The notes below the pieces were generated by a model. It was not told where the DNA came from, did no database searches, and saw nothing but the letters and a program-made list of their open reading frames with translations. Below, in pieces: positions 33,601-41,581 of a stretch of DNA of 64,000 bases. Position numbers and translations under genes: made by a program. How positions within the stretch are numbered: position 1 is the stretch's first letter; every line of letters starts with the position of its first letter. Source of the DNA: Pseudomonas sp. Ant30-3 (GTDB lineage: Bacteria; Pseudomonadota; Gammaproteobacteria; Pseudomonadales; Pseudomonadaceae); assembly GCF_000690905.1 (NCBI RefSeq), contig NZ_JMCL01000040.1, forward strand, positions 22,969 to 86,968, written 5' to 3'.

Positions 33601-34198
33601 CGAACTGTTGCAGGGCCAGCACGACGATATCCGTGTGCTGGAAAGTCTGCTGCCGCCCGGATGGGGGCGTGTGCAAAGCAAGCGACGCACGGGGGTCAAG
33701 CCTCGCCTGGGCTGGCTGGGTGGCAAAGATACTCATCTGCTGATCGATGTGCTGCCTGCGCTGGCAGACGAAGTGGATTGGGTAGTGCTCGGCGAGTGCC
33801 CCGAGTCGCTGCGGCCTCTACTGACCGAGTTGCATCCCGGCGTCGAGCAGCACCAGTTGGCAGCGGCCCTGGCAGCACTGAATCTTGATCTTGCGCTGGT
33901 GCCCATGGCGCAAACCCTGGGCAATGCCTGTTCTGGTGATCTGCGTGTCCTGCAGCATGCCGCTTGCGGGCATCCGATCATTTGCAGCCGGGTGCCGGGT
34001 TTTGTCGGGGGCGATGTATTGCCGCTGTCGCGAGTGAACAACGAGTCGCAAGACTGGATCCGGGCGATTCGCTTGCACCTGGAGGACCGCGATGCCTCTG
34101 CGGCTCTAGGGGACGCTTTGCAGTCGACCGTGCGTGCGCAGTGGCTGCTCGAAGGCGAGCGCCTCGACGCCTGGCGACAAGCCTGGCTGGCCAGTTGA
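30653..34198 (+). CDS. Giant multidomain glycosyltransferase
   Basis: A 1181-residue protein. Residues ~1-330 form a GT-B-like N-terminal region, ~340-560 a degenerate GT2-like fold (FTVLVRDDGDQLALARTLDS), and ~575-840 a GT2 domain (ASVSILICLEGQLVHFQRCL, then LLNHAQRPEVGAVGGKLQGS). Residues ~860-1181 are a GT-B domain (RLGWLGGKDTHLLIDVLPAL, DEVDWVVLGECPESLRP, LNLDLALVPM). The last two domains align throughout with Fgt1 at 48463. In the GT-B motif that is NLRLLEYGACGYP in Fgt1, this protein has DLRVLQHAACGHP, so the usual Glu is Gln. It probably adds a sugar to flagellin or elongates the flagellin glycan. It contains an eight-G run at 32206. Start ATG 30653. Confidence 0.85.
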   Translation: MSNLALPDAYSHEQALARLQLMYAKPEHPYYFLAPPYRETSSGIVSLHYLCHMLNLNGREAYICGTDGVNPELKTPLLDSTIAQRHVAAGKVPIAVYPEVVSGNPLNRAVVVRFLLNFEGFLSGTNMDAAASDLFFYYAARLAEHRGDPDGDLLCLPTIDVGLFSKGVAETVREGCYLYQNRHPLAQIDYSQLPADIRLLSMANALTLPELAGLLRNAEVMYTYEWSMTCVIAVLCGCPVIFIPGYGVDQQLLDNSFFGSVGFAMLDQPQPLEHARASLGDALPRYVERTASFWQQLDVFIAKTQAAAAREAAGNRLGALDWLRQRYPLPQQLRLINERLASPAAPGFTVLVRDDGDQLALARTLDSLDKRLYQRVHVCVMGGADPGRVDVQWLPCDPRHPAAAINTLLESSQSDWFMLIEAGEEFIAAGLLVTALNLLEAPESCLAVYADGAQRGGNGVVDIALRPDLNLDLLLAYPASLSRHWMYRREALVSVCGFDDSCGGAFELAYQLRLISEQGGASIGHVSEPLLIANEIRQSECADECAVIDALLQARGYSQARAIALEGEPGRYRIDYGHERQASVSILICLEGQLVHFQRCLESMLTQSHSVDYEVLLVEPGCDDPALLEWLGLVEQMGEGRFQVLRFTPGQSRAAMCNAAAREARGEYLVWVDAQGAVLESGWLQALLNHAQRPEVGAVGGKLQGSDGSTRLGGLVLGLGGTVDRTAEGLSSRSAGYPARLGLEQNCSAVGAECLMLRRALFLEADGFDTDPLLAPWADVDLCLRLQQAGYLNVWTPHARLLLDAVSGPCASSEQEDALFARWLPQLARDPTYNVNFSLRADKGFALENNDLSWQPLQGSVPKVLVVVTEQQAASDLRLIQPLRALREGGQIEGAAVRSVLSPVEIERLAPTTVVLQRPLDDAGLLALSRLRAFSNAFTVYDLDGYLPQMDLKNDYTADELLERMRFGMMQADRVLVGTPALAELLQGQHDDIRVLESLLPPGWGRVQSKRRTGVKPRLGWLGGKDTHLLIDVLPALADEVDWVVLGECPESLRPLLTELHPGVEQHQLAAALAALNLDLALVPMAQTLGNACSGDLRVLQHAACGHPIICSRVPGFVGGDVLPLSRVNNESQDWIRAIRLHLEDRDASAALGDALQSTVRAQWLLEGERLDAWRQAWLAS
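32206..32213 (+). repeat. G8 homopolymer in coding region
   Basis: Eight consecutive G residues inside the glycosyltransferase gene, encoding QGGA. A slip of one base would shift the frame about 520 codons into the protein. Confidence 0.85.
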
Positions 34199-34243
34199 TG
34201 CCTTTTAATTATTCCCTTGGCCGCTCAGTGGAGTGCATGTGAA

Positions 34244-34972
34244 ATGAGCAACCATCTTGATACTTTTCTCCCAGCCTACAGCGACAGCTTTGGCTATGCC
34301 TATGACAACAACATCATGCTCAACTGGTACCCCCAGCGCATCATGGCGCTGTGCACCGAGGAGCAGAGCTTGCTGGAACTCGGCATTGGTCACGGTTTCA
34401 CTACCAACCGCTTCTCGCAGTTCTTCCGAGAGCACACGGTAATCGATGGCTCTGCATCGGTGATCGCCCAATTCAAAACACAGTACCCGGACAATACTGC
34501 CGCAATTGTCGACAGTTACTTCGAAACATTCGACACCGACAAGCGATTCGATCTCATCGTCATGGGCTTTGTCCTGGAGCATGTCGATGATCCACAAACC
34601 GTATTGCAAAGGTTCAAACACTTTCTCGCGCCGGGCGGCCGTTGCTTCGTTCTGGTACCCAATGGCGAATCTCTGCATCGACGCTTCGGTCACGCTGCGG
34701 GGCTCCTGGATGACATGATGGCGCTGGGCAGTGGCGATCTGGAGCTGGGCCATATGCGCAGCTATTCGATGCAAACCCTGACCGCCGAACTGGAAGCTGC
34801 CGGACTTCAGGTGGTGCGCAAGGAAGGCTTGTTTCTCAAGCCGTTCACCACCGGGCAATTGAAAGACTTGAACTTGAGTGCGGACGTCATCACAGCCATG
34901 TGCACCGTGGGCATCGACTATCCGGAACTGAGCTGCGCAATGATGCTTGAAGCGACAGTCGCCCACTCATGA
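34244..34972 (+). CDS. Class I SAM-dependent methyltransferase
   Basis: A 242-residue methyltransferase. Motif I is LLELGIGHGFTTNRFSQ at about 43-60, followed by the acidic TVIDGSASV; FDLIVMGFVLEHVDDP near 103 is motif II, and FLAPGGRCFVLVPNGESLHR motif III. This is the UbiE/Methyltransf_11-like fold used on sugars and small molecules. I use the ATG at 34244; the frame is open from a TTG at 34217. Its last four bases (ATGA) overlap the SDR start, so the genes are coupled. Likely substrate is the flagellin sugar (inference). Confidence 0.85.
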   Translation: MSNHLDTFLPAYSDSFGYAYDNNIMLNWYPQRIMALCTEEQSLLELGIGHGFTTNRFSQFFREHTVIDGSASVIAQFKTQYPDNTAAIVDSYFETFDTDKRFDLIVMGFVLEHVDDPQTVLQRFKHFLAPGGRCFVLVPNGESLHRRFGHAAGLLDDMMALGSGDLELGHMRSYSMQTLTAELEAAGLQVVRKEGLFLKPFTTGQLKDLNLSADVITAMCTVGIDYPELSCAMMLEATVAHS

Positions 34973-35817
34973 AAAGCCTGGTGATCGGAAGTACCTCGGC
35001 CGTTGGCAAGGCAGTCGCCTGTGCGTTGTCGCGCTACGGTCAGGTCAAGCTGGCGGGCCGTCGCGATGCCGATATTGCCTTTGATCTAAGTAGCCAGACT
35101 CCCTCCAACAGCGACGAGCGCTTCGACGTGGTTGTGCTGGCCGCTGCCGATTTCGGCGGTAACCAGCCAGATGATCTGATTCGCGCCGAACTGGTCAACA
35201 GTGTCGGTACATTGGCGGCCTGCCGCCTGGCCGAACAGTGCGGGGCGCGTCATTTTATTCTGTTGTCTTCGCGTTGGGCTTGCCACCAGGCGACGGATCC
35301 TTATTTCGGCATTTACTCGCTGTCCAAACGCCATGCCGAAGAAGTCGCGAGCCTGTATTGCCAGGCGCGTGGCATGGCGTTGAGTGTCCTGCGCATCAGT
35401 CAGGTCTACGACAGTGGCGAGCAGTGCAGGTCTCATCAACCGTTGTTATACGCCATTGCCGACAAGGCCCAGGCTGGGCAAACCGTCGAGCTGTACGGCA
35501 GTAACGACGCCAGGCGCAATTACCTGCATCTGAGTGACTTTGCCGAGGTTTGTGCGCGGCTGGCAGAGCAGGGCATTACCGGTTTGTACAACTGCGGCCA
35601 TCCCGAAACGCCGCGTCTTTCCGAGATCGCCGAGGCCGCATACCAGGCGTTTGGCAAGCCGGTGGATGTTCGCTTCCTGGCGGAAAAAAACGATATTCCC
35701 GACCTGCCGCCGTTTGACTGCGCGCATGAGTTGTTCGAGCGAATCGGTTTCATTCCGCGAATAGATATTCGCCGCGGCTTCGAACTGATGAGAGCGCACC
35801 GGGAGAATCTGTCTTGA
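34969..35817 (+). CDS. NAD-dependent sugar epimerase/dehydratase (extended SDR)
   Basis: A 282-residue extended short-chain dehydrogenase. The nucleotide-binding motif is VIGSTSAVGKAVACAL, with the catalytic YSLSK (Tyr-x-x-x-Lys) and upstream Ser in LLSSRW; the region RRNYLHLSDFAEVCARLAEQ is typical of nucleotide-sugar epimerases and reductases. It probably makes or reduces a nucleotide-linked deoxysugar. Coupled by ATGA to the methyltransferase and by TTGA to the ATP-grasp gene. Confidence 0.85.
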   Translation: MKSLVIGSTSAVGKAVACALSRYGQVKLAGRRDADIAFDLSSQTPSNSDERFDVVVLAAADFGGNQPDDLIRAELVNSVGTLAACRLAEQCGARHFILLSSRWACHQATDPYFGIYSLSKRHAEEVASLYCQARGMALSVLRISQVYDSGEQCRSHQPLLYAIADKAQAGQTVELYGSNDARRNYLHLSDFAEVCARLAEQGITGLYNCGHPETPRLSEIAEAAYQAFGKPVDVRFLAEKNDIPDLPPFDCAHELFERIGFIPRIDIRRGFELMRAHRENLS

Positions 35818-36791
35818 AGACCGTCATGGTTACTGGCGTAGGGGCAATCATGGGCTACGGCCTGCTCAAGTCATTACGTGCCGCGGACCCTTCGGTTCGC
35901 CTGGTGGGCACTGACATCTACGACGACGCCGTCGGTCGCGGCTGGTGCGATGCATTTGAGCAGGCGCCGTTGACCGCTGCCGCTGAGTACGGCCAGTGGC
36001 TGAGCGATACAGTGGCCAGGCACAAGGTTGACTTGCTGATTCCGGGGATCGAACAGGATATTCATTGGCTGTCGGACAACCGGGCTTTGTTGGCCACGTT
36101 TGCCTGCCAGGTCGTGCTCAACAATCAGCACTTGATCAACCTTTCCAGAGATAAATGGGCAATGGACCAGGCGCTGGTAGCACTGGGAGATGCCAGCCGT
36201 ATTCCCAGTTTTCTTTCCGGAGATTTTCAAACGCTCAAGGCTGTCCTGGGCCTGCCGTTTCTGCTCAAGCCGCGCCGAAGCTATGCCTCCAAAGGGTTGG
36301 TCTGGGTTCGCCAAGAGAGCGACTTTACACCTCATGCAGCGCTGCTCGGTGAGCACCTTATGGCGCAGCCCATCATTGGCAGCGCCGCCGACGAATTCAC
36401 CGTGGCGGCGTTTGGCGATGGCAAGGGTGGCACCGGCCCAACCATCAATTTTCAGCGCAGTCTGGCCTCAGACGGGTCCACCGCCAAGGCTCGGGTGTAC
36501 CAGGACGACTCTCTGGATCAGACGGTCATCAGGTTGTGCCGAGCGTTCAAGCCGATGGGGCCGACCAATCTGCAGTTCCGTCGTGGCACCAACAATATCT
36601 GGAGCCTGCTGGAGATCAATCCGCGCATCTCCTCGACCAGTTCGATACGTCGCGCATTTGGTTACAACGAGGCCGCCATGTGCCTGGATCATTACCTCGA
36701 CAACAAGACACTGCATCAGCCCTCCATTCGCAGTGGGTTCGCTGTTCGTTATATAGAGGATTTCATTGTCTATGATCGGGATCATTTCTGA
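35814..36791 (+). CDS. ATP-grasp domain protein
   Basis: A 325-residue protein. The N-terminal Rossmann-like part begins VMVTGVGAIMGYGLLKSLR, and the ATP-grasp core includes FLLKPRRSYASKGLVWV (ATP-binding lysine) and NIWSLLEINPRISSTSSI, the Mg-binding E-x-N-P-R motif of the carbamoyl phosphate synthase/PylC-like branch. ATP-grasp enzymes join a carboxylate to an amine through an acyl phosphate, so a carboxyl group may be attached to the amino sugar made by the aminotransferase. Start is a TTG overlapping the SDR stop, with GGGAG eight bases upstream. The 3' end overlaps the phosphoesterase start by 20 bases. Confidence 0.85.
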   Translation: MKTVMVTGVGAIMGYGLLKSLRAADPSVRLVGTDIYDDAVGRGWCDAFEQAPLTAAAEYGQWLSDTVARHKVDLLIPGIEQDIHWLSDNRALLATFACQVVLNNQHLINLSRDKWAMDQALVALGDASRIPSFLSGDFQTLKAVLGLPFLLKPRRSYASKGLVWVRQESDFTPHAALLGEHLMAQPIIGSAADEFTVAAFGDGKGGTGPTINFQRSLASDGSTAKARVYQDDSLDQTVIRLCRAFKPMGPTNLQFRRGTNNIWSLLEINPRISSTSSIRRAFGYNEAAMCLDHYLDNKTLHQPSIRSGFAVRYIEDFIVYDRDHF

Positions 36792-37470
36792 CGTGCACGG
36801 CAATTACGGCGCCCTTCGCACTGTGCTTGCCAGGCTGGATGAGCTGGGTGTGTCGCGGATTATCTGTCTGGGTGACACGGCCGGTTATTACAGCCAGGTC
36901 AATGAGTGTTGCGAGGCCTTGCGCGAGCGCAATGTTTTTTCCGTGATGGGCAATCACGACGCGTACCTGGCCAGAAATGAGCGATGCCCCCGCTCCAATA
37001 GCGCCAATGCGTGCCTGGACTATCAGCGGGGCGTCATCACTGCGCAGAATCTGGCATGGCTTGGCTCACTTGCAGAGCGTTCAAACGAGCATGGCGTGAG
37101 CATCGTCCATGGCGGCTGGAGTGATCCGCTGGACGAATACGTGCGGCCTTCGCAGGCGTATTTCGCGCAGTTGCCTGGCCATTATTTCGCATCTGGCCAC
37201 ACCCACGTGCAGTACTTGTGGAGCGGCGAGGGCAAGGTCTACTGCAATCCCGGTTCGGTCGGCCAGCCGCGTGACGGTGATTCTCGGGCAGCCTTTGCGA
37301 CATGGGACGGTGAAGCGTTCGTCCTGCATCGGGTTGAATACGATATCGGTGAAACTCAACAGGCGATGAAGAGGGCCGGCTTCACGCCCTACTTTTATGA
37401 AAATCTTGATACAGGCACTCAGATAGGTGGGCGGCTCAGTTCGGTGCCTGCCCAGGGAAGTTTGCAATGA
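36772..37470 (+). CDS. Calcineurin-like metallophosphoesterase, YfcE-type
   Basis: A 232-residue phosphoesterase with all expected motifs: ISDVHGNYGAL at 5-15, CLGDTAGY near 33, VMGNHDAY near 60, VHGG near 111, and GHTHVQY plus NPGSVGQPRDG in the C-terminal half. It hydrolyses phosphate mono- or diesters. The tight overlap on both sides (20 bases with the ATP-grasp gene, ATGA with the aminotransferase gene) places it firmly in the glycan operon; removing a phosphate from a biosynthetic intermediate is the likely role. Start ATG 36772; a TTG two codons upstream is possible. Confidence 0.87.
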   Translation: MIGIISDVHGNYGALRTVLARLDELGVSRIICLGDTAGYYSQVNECCEALRERNVFSVMGNHDAYLARNERCPRSNSANACLDYQRGVITAQNLAWLGSLAERSNEHGVSIVHGGWSDPLDEYVRPSQAYFAQLPGHYFASGHTHVQYLWSGEGKVYCNPGSVGQPRDGDSRAAFATWDGEAFVLHRVEYDIGETQQAMKRAGFTPYFYENLDTGTQIGGRLSSVPAQGSLQ

Positions 37471-38612
37471 GCAAAGAAACGATCCTCTTCAATCGTCCGC
37501 ACATGACCGGCAAGGAGCTGGATTACATCGCCCAGGCCAAGTTTGGCAACATGCTTGCGGGTGATGGCCCGTTCACCAAGCATTGTCACCGCTGGCTGGA
37601 GTCGCACACGGGCTGCAACAAGGCGTTGCTCACCCACTCATGCACCGCAGCGCTGGAAATGGCCGCCTTGCTGCTGGACATCCAGCCTGGCGACGAAGTC
37701 ATCATGCCTTCGTATACCTTCGTCTCCACGGCCAATGCATTTGTCTTGCGCGGTGCGGTGCCGGTTTTCGTCGATATACGTCCTGATACCCTGAACCTGG
37801 ACGAGCGTTTGATCGAGGCGGCGATTACTCCAAAGACCAGGGCTATCGTCCCCGTCCATTACGCCGGTGTGGCTTGCGAAATGGATAGCATTCTGGCCAT
37901 TGCGCGCAAGCACGGACTGGCTGTCGTTGAAGACGCCGCGCAAGGTGTGATGTCAACCTACAAAGGTCGAGCCTTGGGCAGTATCGGTGACCTGGGGGCA
38001 TTCAGCTTTCACGAAACCAAGAACGTGATCTCGGGGGAGGGCGGGGCTTTGCTGGTCAATGATCCGGCGCTGGCATCGCGCGCCGAGATGATCCGCGAGA
38101 AAGGCACCGATCGAAGTCGATTCTTCCGGGGCGAGGTGGACAAATACACATGGCAGGAAGTGGGCTCCTCATTTCTGCCCGGAGAAATAACGGCAGCCTT
38201 TCTATGGGCCCAATTGCAAGAAGCCCAAGCCATCACCGATAGCCGCCTGGCCATCTGGGGCAATTATCATGACGCTTTGTCGGCGCTTGAGCTGCGAGGG
38301 GCACTGCGTCGCCCGATCGTTCCTGAAAGTTGCCAGCACAACGCCCACATGTATTACGTACTCATCGCCCCCGGGCTGGATCGCCAAGTGGTTGTTGATG
38401 AGCTGAAGAGACACGACATCTACACCGTTTTTCATTACGTGCCGCTGCATTCATCACCCGCTGGAACGCGCTATGGGCGAGTGCAGGGTTCGATGGATGT
38501 CACCGATGAATATTCCGAGCGTTTATTGCGTTTGCCGCTATGGCTTGGTTTGTCCAATGATCAACAGGAACGGGTAGTGGGGGTTCTGGCCGAGGCATTG
38601 GCAAAGGCCTGA
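37467..38612 (+). CDS. WecE-like nucleotide-sugar aminotransferase (DegT/DnrJ/EryC1/StrS)
   Basis: A 381-residue PLP-dependent sugar aminotransferase. The PLP lysine is K185 in SFHETKNVISGEGG. The sequence FHETKN and the N terminus ILFNRPHMTGKELDYIAQA match WecE/RffA, which makes dTDP-4-amino-4,6-dideoxygalactose. The related VioA makes dTDP-viosamine for P. syringae flagellin. So the island most likely forms a 4-amino-4,6-dideoxyhexose; which epimer cannot be told here. Coupled by ATGA to the phosphoesterase gene. Confidence 0.9.
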   Translation: MSKETILFNRPHMTGKELDYIAQAKFGNMLAGDGPFTKHCHRWLESHTGCNKALLTHSCTAALEMAALLLDIQPGDEVIMPSYTFVSTANAFVLRGAVPVFVDIRPDTLNLDERLIEAAITPKTRAIVPVHYAGVACEMDSILAIARKHGLAVVEDAAQGVMSTYKGRALGSIGDLGAFSFHETKNVISGEGGALLVNDPALASRAEMIREKGTDRSRFFRGEVDKYTWQEVGSSFLPGEITAAFLWAQLQEAQAITDSRLAIWGNYHDALSALELRGALRRPIVPESCQHNAHMYYVLIAPGLDRQVVVDELKRHDIYTVFHYVPLHSSPAGTRYGRVQGSMDVTDEYSERLLRLPLWLGLSNDQQERVVGVLAEALAKA

Positions 38613-38778
38613 TTTGGCGATCCCATGACCTCACGGATCCACCGTGGACCGGAGCCGCCGACCTGGTTCGAAACTCCGCTCAACGTGTTACCCAAGCAGT
38701 CGATACAACCCCAAGGGCTACCTCACTCGTGTGCTTAGCGCCGTAGCGAGGGCTGGAATCATAAAATCAGGAGCAGGT

Positions 38779-39558
38779 ATGAAAGTCTGTATTACTTACC
38801 GAGAAACCTTTTACCACCTTCTCAAAGCGGTATTTGACGCGTGCAACAAGCAGCCAGTCGTTGCAGAGCTGGGCGTGTTGCGCGGCGAAAACGCGCTGAA
38901 GCTTTACAATGCGCTCAACCCTAAAGAGATGGTCCTGATCGACAGCTGGAGCCCCGCTGCCAATGATGCCTACAGCCCTTTTGATCAATTGCCGCCATGG
39001 GTCGATTCGGTCGACAAGTATGCCTACTACTATGGCGGCCCCATGCATGACATGGCCACGTACGACACTCTGTATCAGGAATGTCTGAGCAGGTTTGCCG
39101 ACAAGGACAACGTGACTGTCATCCGCGCCGAGACCATTGCCGCGATTGACGAAATCAAGACAAGAACCGAAATCGACAAATTCGATCTGGTTTACATCGA
39201 TGCAAATCATCAGTACGAATACATCCTGCGCGATTTGATGTACTACCAGGACCTGCTGACCGACGATGGCTTCATCCTCTTGAACGATTGCTGTCATAGC
39301 CTGCAAGGCACCAAGCAGAACCTGGGCGTGCTCGAAGCGATGAGCAGTTTCATCAAGCGCTCTGACTTCATCCCCGTGGCGGTCACCAATACCGACTGGT
39401 CTGACGTGATTCTGGTCAGAAAGAACTCACTGATGGTGCAGCTTATCGACGTTGCGCTGGCCAACTCGGATATCCCCTTTGTCGAAATCCCTCACCAGCT
39501 GATGCCCGCGGCGCGGGTGGTCTACGGACAGCAGCGTATCAACCTGAGCTTCGTCTGA
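38779..39558 (+). CDS. SAM-dependent methyltransferase, Methyltransf_24-like
   Basis: A 259-residue protein with the fold of class I methyltransferases: PVVAELGVLRGENALKLYNA is motif I, MVLIDSWSP the following acidic strand, and DKFDLVYIDANHQYEYILRD with LLTDDGFILLNDCC the later strands. YIDANHQYEY is typical of the methyltransferase group found in sugar clusters (TylF/Methyltransf_24). I use the ATG at 38779, which has AGGAG upstream; the open frame back to 38644 has no support. Last gene of the island, 166 bases after the aminotransferase, so it may also have its own promoter. Confidence 0.8.
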   Translation: MKVCITYRETFYHLLKAVFDACNKQPVVAELGVLRGENALKLYNALNPKEMVLIDSWSPAANDAYSPFDQLPPWVDSVDKYAYYYGGPMHDMATYDTLYQECLSRFADKDNVTVIRAETIAAIDEIKTRTEIDKFDLVYIDANHQYEYILRDLMYYQDLLTDDGFILLNDCCHSLQGTKQNLGVLEAMSSFIKRSDFIPVAVTNTDWSDVILVRKNSLMVQLIDVALANSDIPFVEIPHQLMPAARVVYGQQRINLSFV

Positions 39559-39640
39559 CGCGTCCGGTATCAGGCGCGATAATCGGGCTTCGTTTTTCTG
39601 CGGTGGTGCTCTTTGCGCCGCCGCGGTTCCCCCGTTTAAC

Positions 39641-39768
39641 GATCAAAAGATCGCAGCCTCGTTTCACTCGACAGCTCCTACAGGGGCAGGGTTTATCCAT
39701 AAGCTCTGGATCTCCGGGGGGGGGCGGCGTAGGAGCTGTCGAGTGAAACGAGGCTGCGATCTTTCGAC
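39641..39768. repeat. REP-type inverted repeat with G9 run in its loop
   Basis: Arms GATCGCAGCCTCGTTTCACT with CGACAGCTCCTAC and GTAGGAGCTGTCG with AGTGAAACGAGGCTGCGATC pair across a loop that includes nine consecutive G (39716-39724). It lies between the glycan island and flgF and likely ends the island transcript. Confidence 0.85.
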
Positions 39769-39885
39769 CGGTTGCCGCGAAGCGGCATAACACCGCCGGT
39801 TTTTCGTCTTCGTCCCATTCATTGAAAGCCCTCTTGTTGCCTTCACGCCCAGCATTTGCCGGGCCTTGCGCCGTCAAATAAAAGT

Positions 39886-39901
39886 TGGTCTGCAAATTGC
39901 T
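39886..39901 (+). promoter_or_regulatory. Sigma-54 promoter of the flgF operon
   Basis: TGGTCT-GCAAA-TTGCT has GG and GC ten bases apart, as sigma-54 requires, and lies 57-72 bases before flgF. In P. aeruginosa the flgFGHIJK genes are sigma-54 and FleR dependent. Confidence 0.75.
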
Positions 39902-39957
39902 TAAGGCTCAGCAGTACAGCAGTGGACGGCAAACGTCCGGCATGCAGAGGAATGAGT

Positions 39958-40695
39958 GTGGACAAGTACCTTTATGTGGCAATGACCGGCGCCAGCCAGA
40001 ATGCACTGGCGCAGAAGGCTCACGCGAACAACCTCGCGAACATCTCTACCAACGGTTTCCAGAAAGACCTGGAGCAGGCGCGTTCGATGCCGGTGTTTGG
40101 CGACAGCTTTCCGGCGCGTGCGTTTGCGCTGTCGGAACGGCCGGGCACTGACTTCTCTCCAGGTGCGTTGGTGCAAACCGGACGTGAACTCGATGTCGCC
40201 GTGCAGGGCAATGGCTGGCTCGCCGTGCAGAACCCGGATGGTGGCGAAAGCTACGTGCGCACCGGCAGCCTGAACATCGATGCGCTCGGCGTATTGCGCG
40301 CCGGCAACGGCATGCCGGTGATGGGCAACGGTGGGCCGATTTCCGTGCCGCCCGAGCAGCAGATCGAAATCGGTGAAGACGGTACCGTCAGCATCCGTGC
40401 GATGGGCGAAGGCCCGCGCGTGATGGCGGAAGTCGACCGGATCAAACTGGTCAACCCGGATTTCAAGAACATGACCAAGGGCCTCGATGGCTCGATCCAC
40501 ACCAAGGACGGCCAGCCGGCGCAAGCCGATGCCAACGTCAAACTGGTGTCCGGATTTCTCGAATCGAGCAACGTCAATGCCGTGGAAGAAATGACCTCGG
40601 TGCTGGCGCTGGCGAAGCAGTTCGAACTGCACATCAAGATGATGAATACCGCCAAAGAAGACGACCAGGCCATGGCTCGGGTCTTGCAACTCTAA
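39958..40695 (+). CDS. flgF: Flagellar basal-body rod protein FlgF
   Basis: A 245-residue proximal rod protein: DKYLYVAMTGASQNALAQKA with NNLANISTNGF (the rod N-terminal motif) and ESSNVNAVEEMTSVLALAKQ at the C terminus. FlgF forms part of the rod that crosses the periplasm. I prefer the GTG at 39958 because AGAGG lies seven bases upstream; the ATG at 39952 would sit directly on the ribosome site. First gene of flgFGHIJKL in this window; flgBCDE are not upstream. Confidence 0.95.
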   Translation: MDKYLYVAMTGASQNALAQKAHANNLANISTNGFQKDLEQARSMPVFGDSFPARAFALSERPGTDFSPGALVQTGRELDVAVQGNGWLAVQNPDGGESYVRTGSLNIDALGVLRAGNGMPVMGNGGPISVPPEQQIEIGEDGTVSIRAMGEGPRVMAEVDRIKLVNPDFKNMTKGLDGSIHTKDGQPAQADANVKLVSGFLESSNVNAVEEMTSVLALAKQFELHIKMMNTAKEDDQAMARVLQL

Positions 40696-40743
40696 TAATC
40701 ATCACAACGTCGCGCCGTTAAACAGGCGCACGAGGAGAATCGA

Positions 40744-41529
40744 ATGCTTCCGGCTCTATGGGTTGCCAAAACAGGTCTGTCCGCCCAGGACACCAACCTG
40801 ACGACCATTTCCAACAACCTGGCCAACGTGTCGACCACGGGTTTCAAACGTGACCGCGCCGAGTTCCAGGACCTGCTGTACCAGATCAAACGCCAGCCAG
40901 GCGCCCAGTCGACCCAGGACAGCGAACTGCCGTCGGGTTTGCAAGTGGGTACCGGTGTGCGCATCGTCGGTACGCAGAAAAACTTCAACGCCGGCAGCCT
41001 GCAAACCACCGAACAGCCGTTGGACATGGCCATCGACGGTCGCGGTTTCTTCCAGATTCTGCAGCCGGACGGCACCACGTCCTACACCCGTGACGGTACG
41101 TTCCACCTCGATTCCAACGGCCAGATCGTCAACTCCAGCGGCTTCGCGCTGGAACCGGCGATTGTCATTCCGAACGATGCGCAGACCTTCACCGTCGGCA
41201 AGGACGGCACTGTGTCGGTCACCGTCGCCGGCAACCCGGCTGCTCAGGTGATCGGCAACCTGCAAACCGCGGACTTCATCAACCCGGCCGGTCTGCAAGC
41301 CGTGGGCAACAACCTGTTCCTGGAAACCGCCGCCAGTGGCGCGCCGCAAGTCGGCACGCCGGGCCTCGCCGGTTTCGGTACCACGCTGCAGAACACTCTG
41401 GAAACGTCCAACGTCAGCACCGTTGAAGAGATGGTCAACATGATCACTACTCAGCGCGCTTACGAGATGAACTCCAAGGTGATCTCCACCGCCGACCAGA
41501 TGCTCTCGTTCGTAACGCAGAATCTGTAA
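40744..41529 (+). CDS. flgG: Flagellar distal rod protein FlgG
   Basis: A 261-residue protein of standard length. It begins MLPALWVAKTGLSAQDTNLT with NNLANVSTTGFKRDRAEFQD, and ends SNVSTVEEMVNMITTQRAYE followed by MNSKVISTADQMLSF, both diagnostic of FlgG. It builds the distal rod between FlgF and the P/L rings. 48 bases after flgF, with AGGAG before the start. Confidence 0.97.
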   Translation: MLPALWVAKTGLSAQDTNLTTISNNLANVSTTGFKRDRAEFQDLLYQIKRQPGAQSTQDSELPSGLQVGTGVRIVGTQKNFNAGSLQTTEQPLDMAIDGRGFFQILQPDGTTSYTRDGTFHLDSNGQIVNSSGFALEPAIVIPNDAQTFTVGKDGTVSVTVAGNPAAQVIGNLQTADFINPAGLQAVGNNLFLETAASGAPQVGTPGLAGFGTTLQNTLETSNVSTVEEMVNMITTQRAYEMNSKVISTADQMLSFVTQNL

Positions 41530-41581
41530 TCAAGTCTATGTGGCGGCCATGCGGTCGCCAGCAACACCGTGAGGTAGGGTC

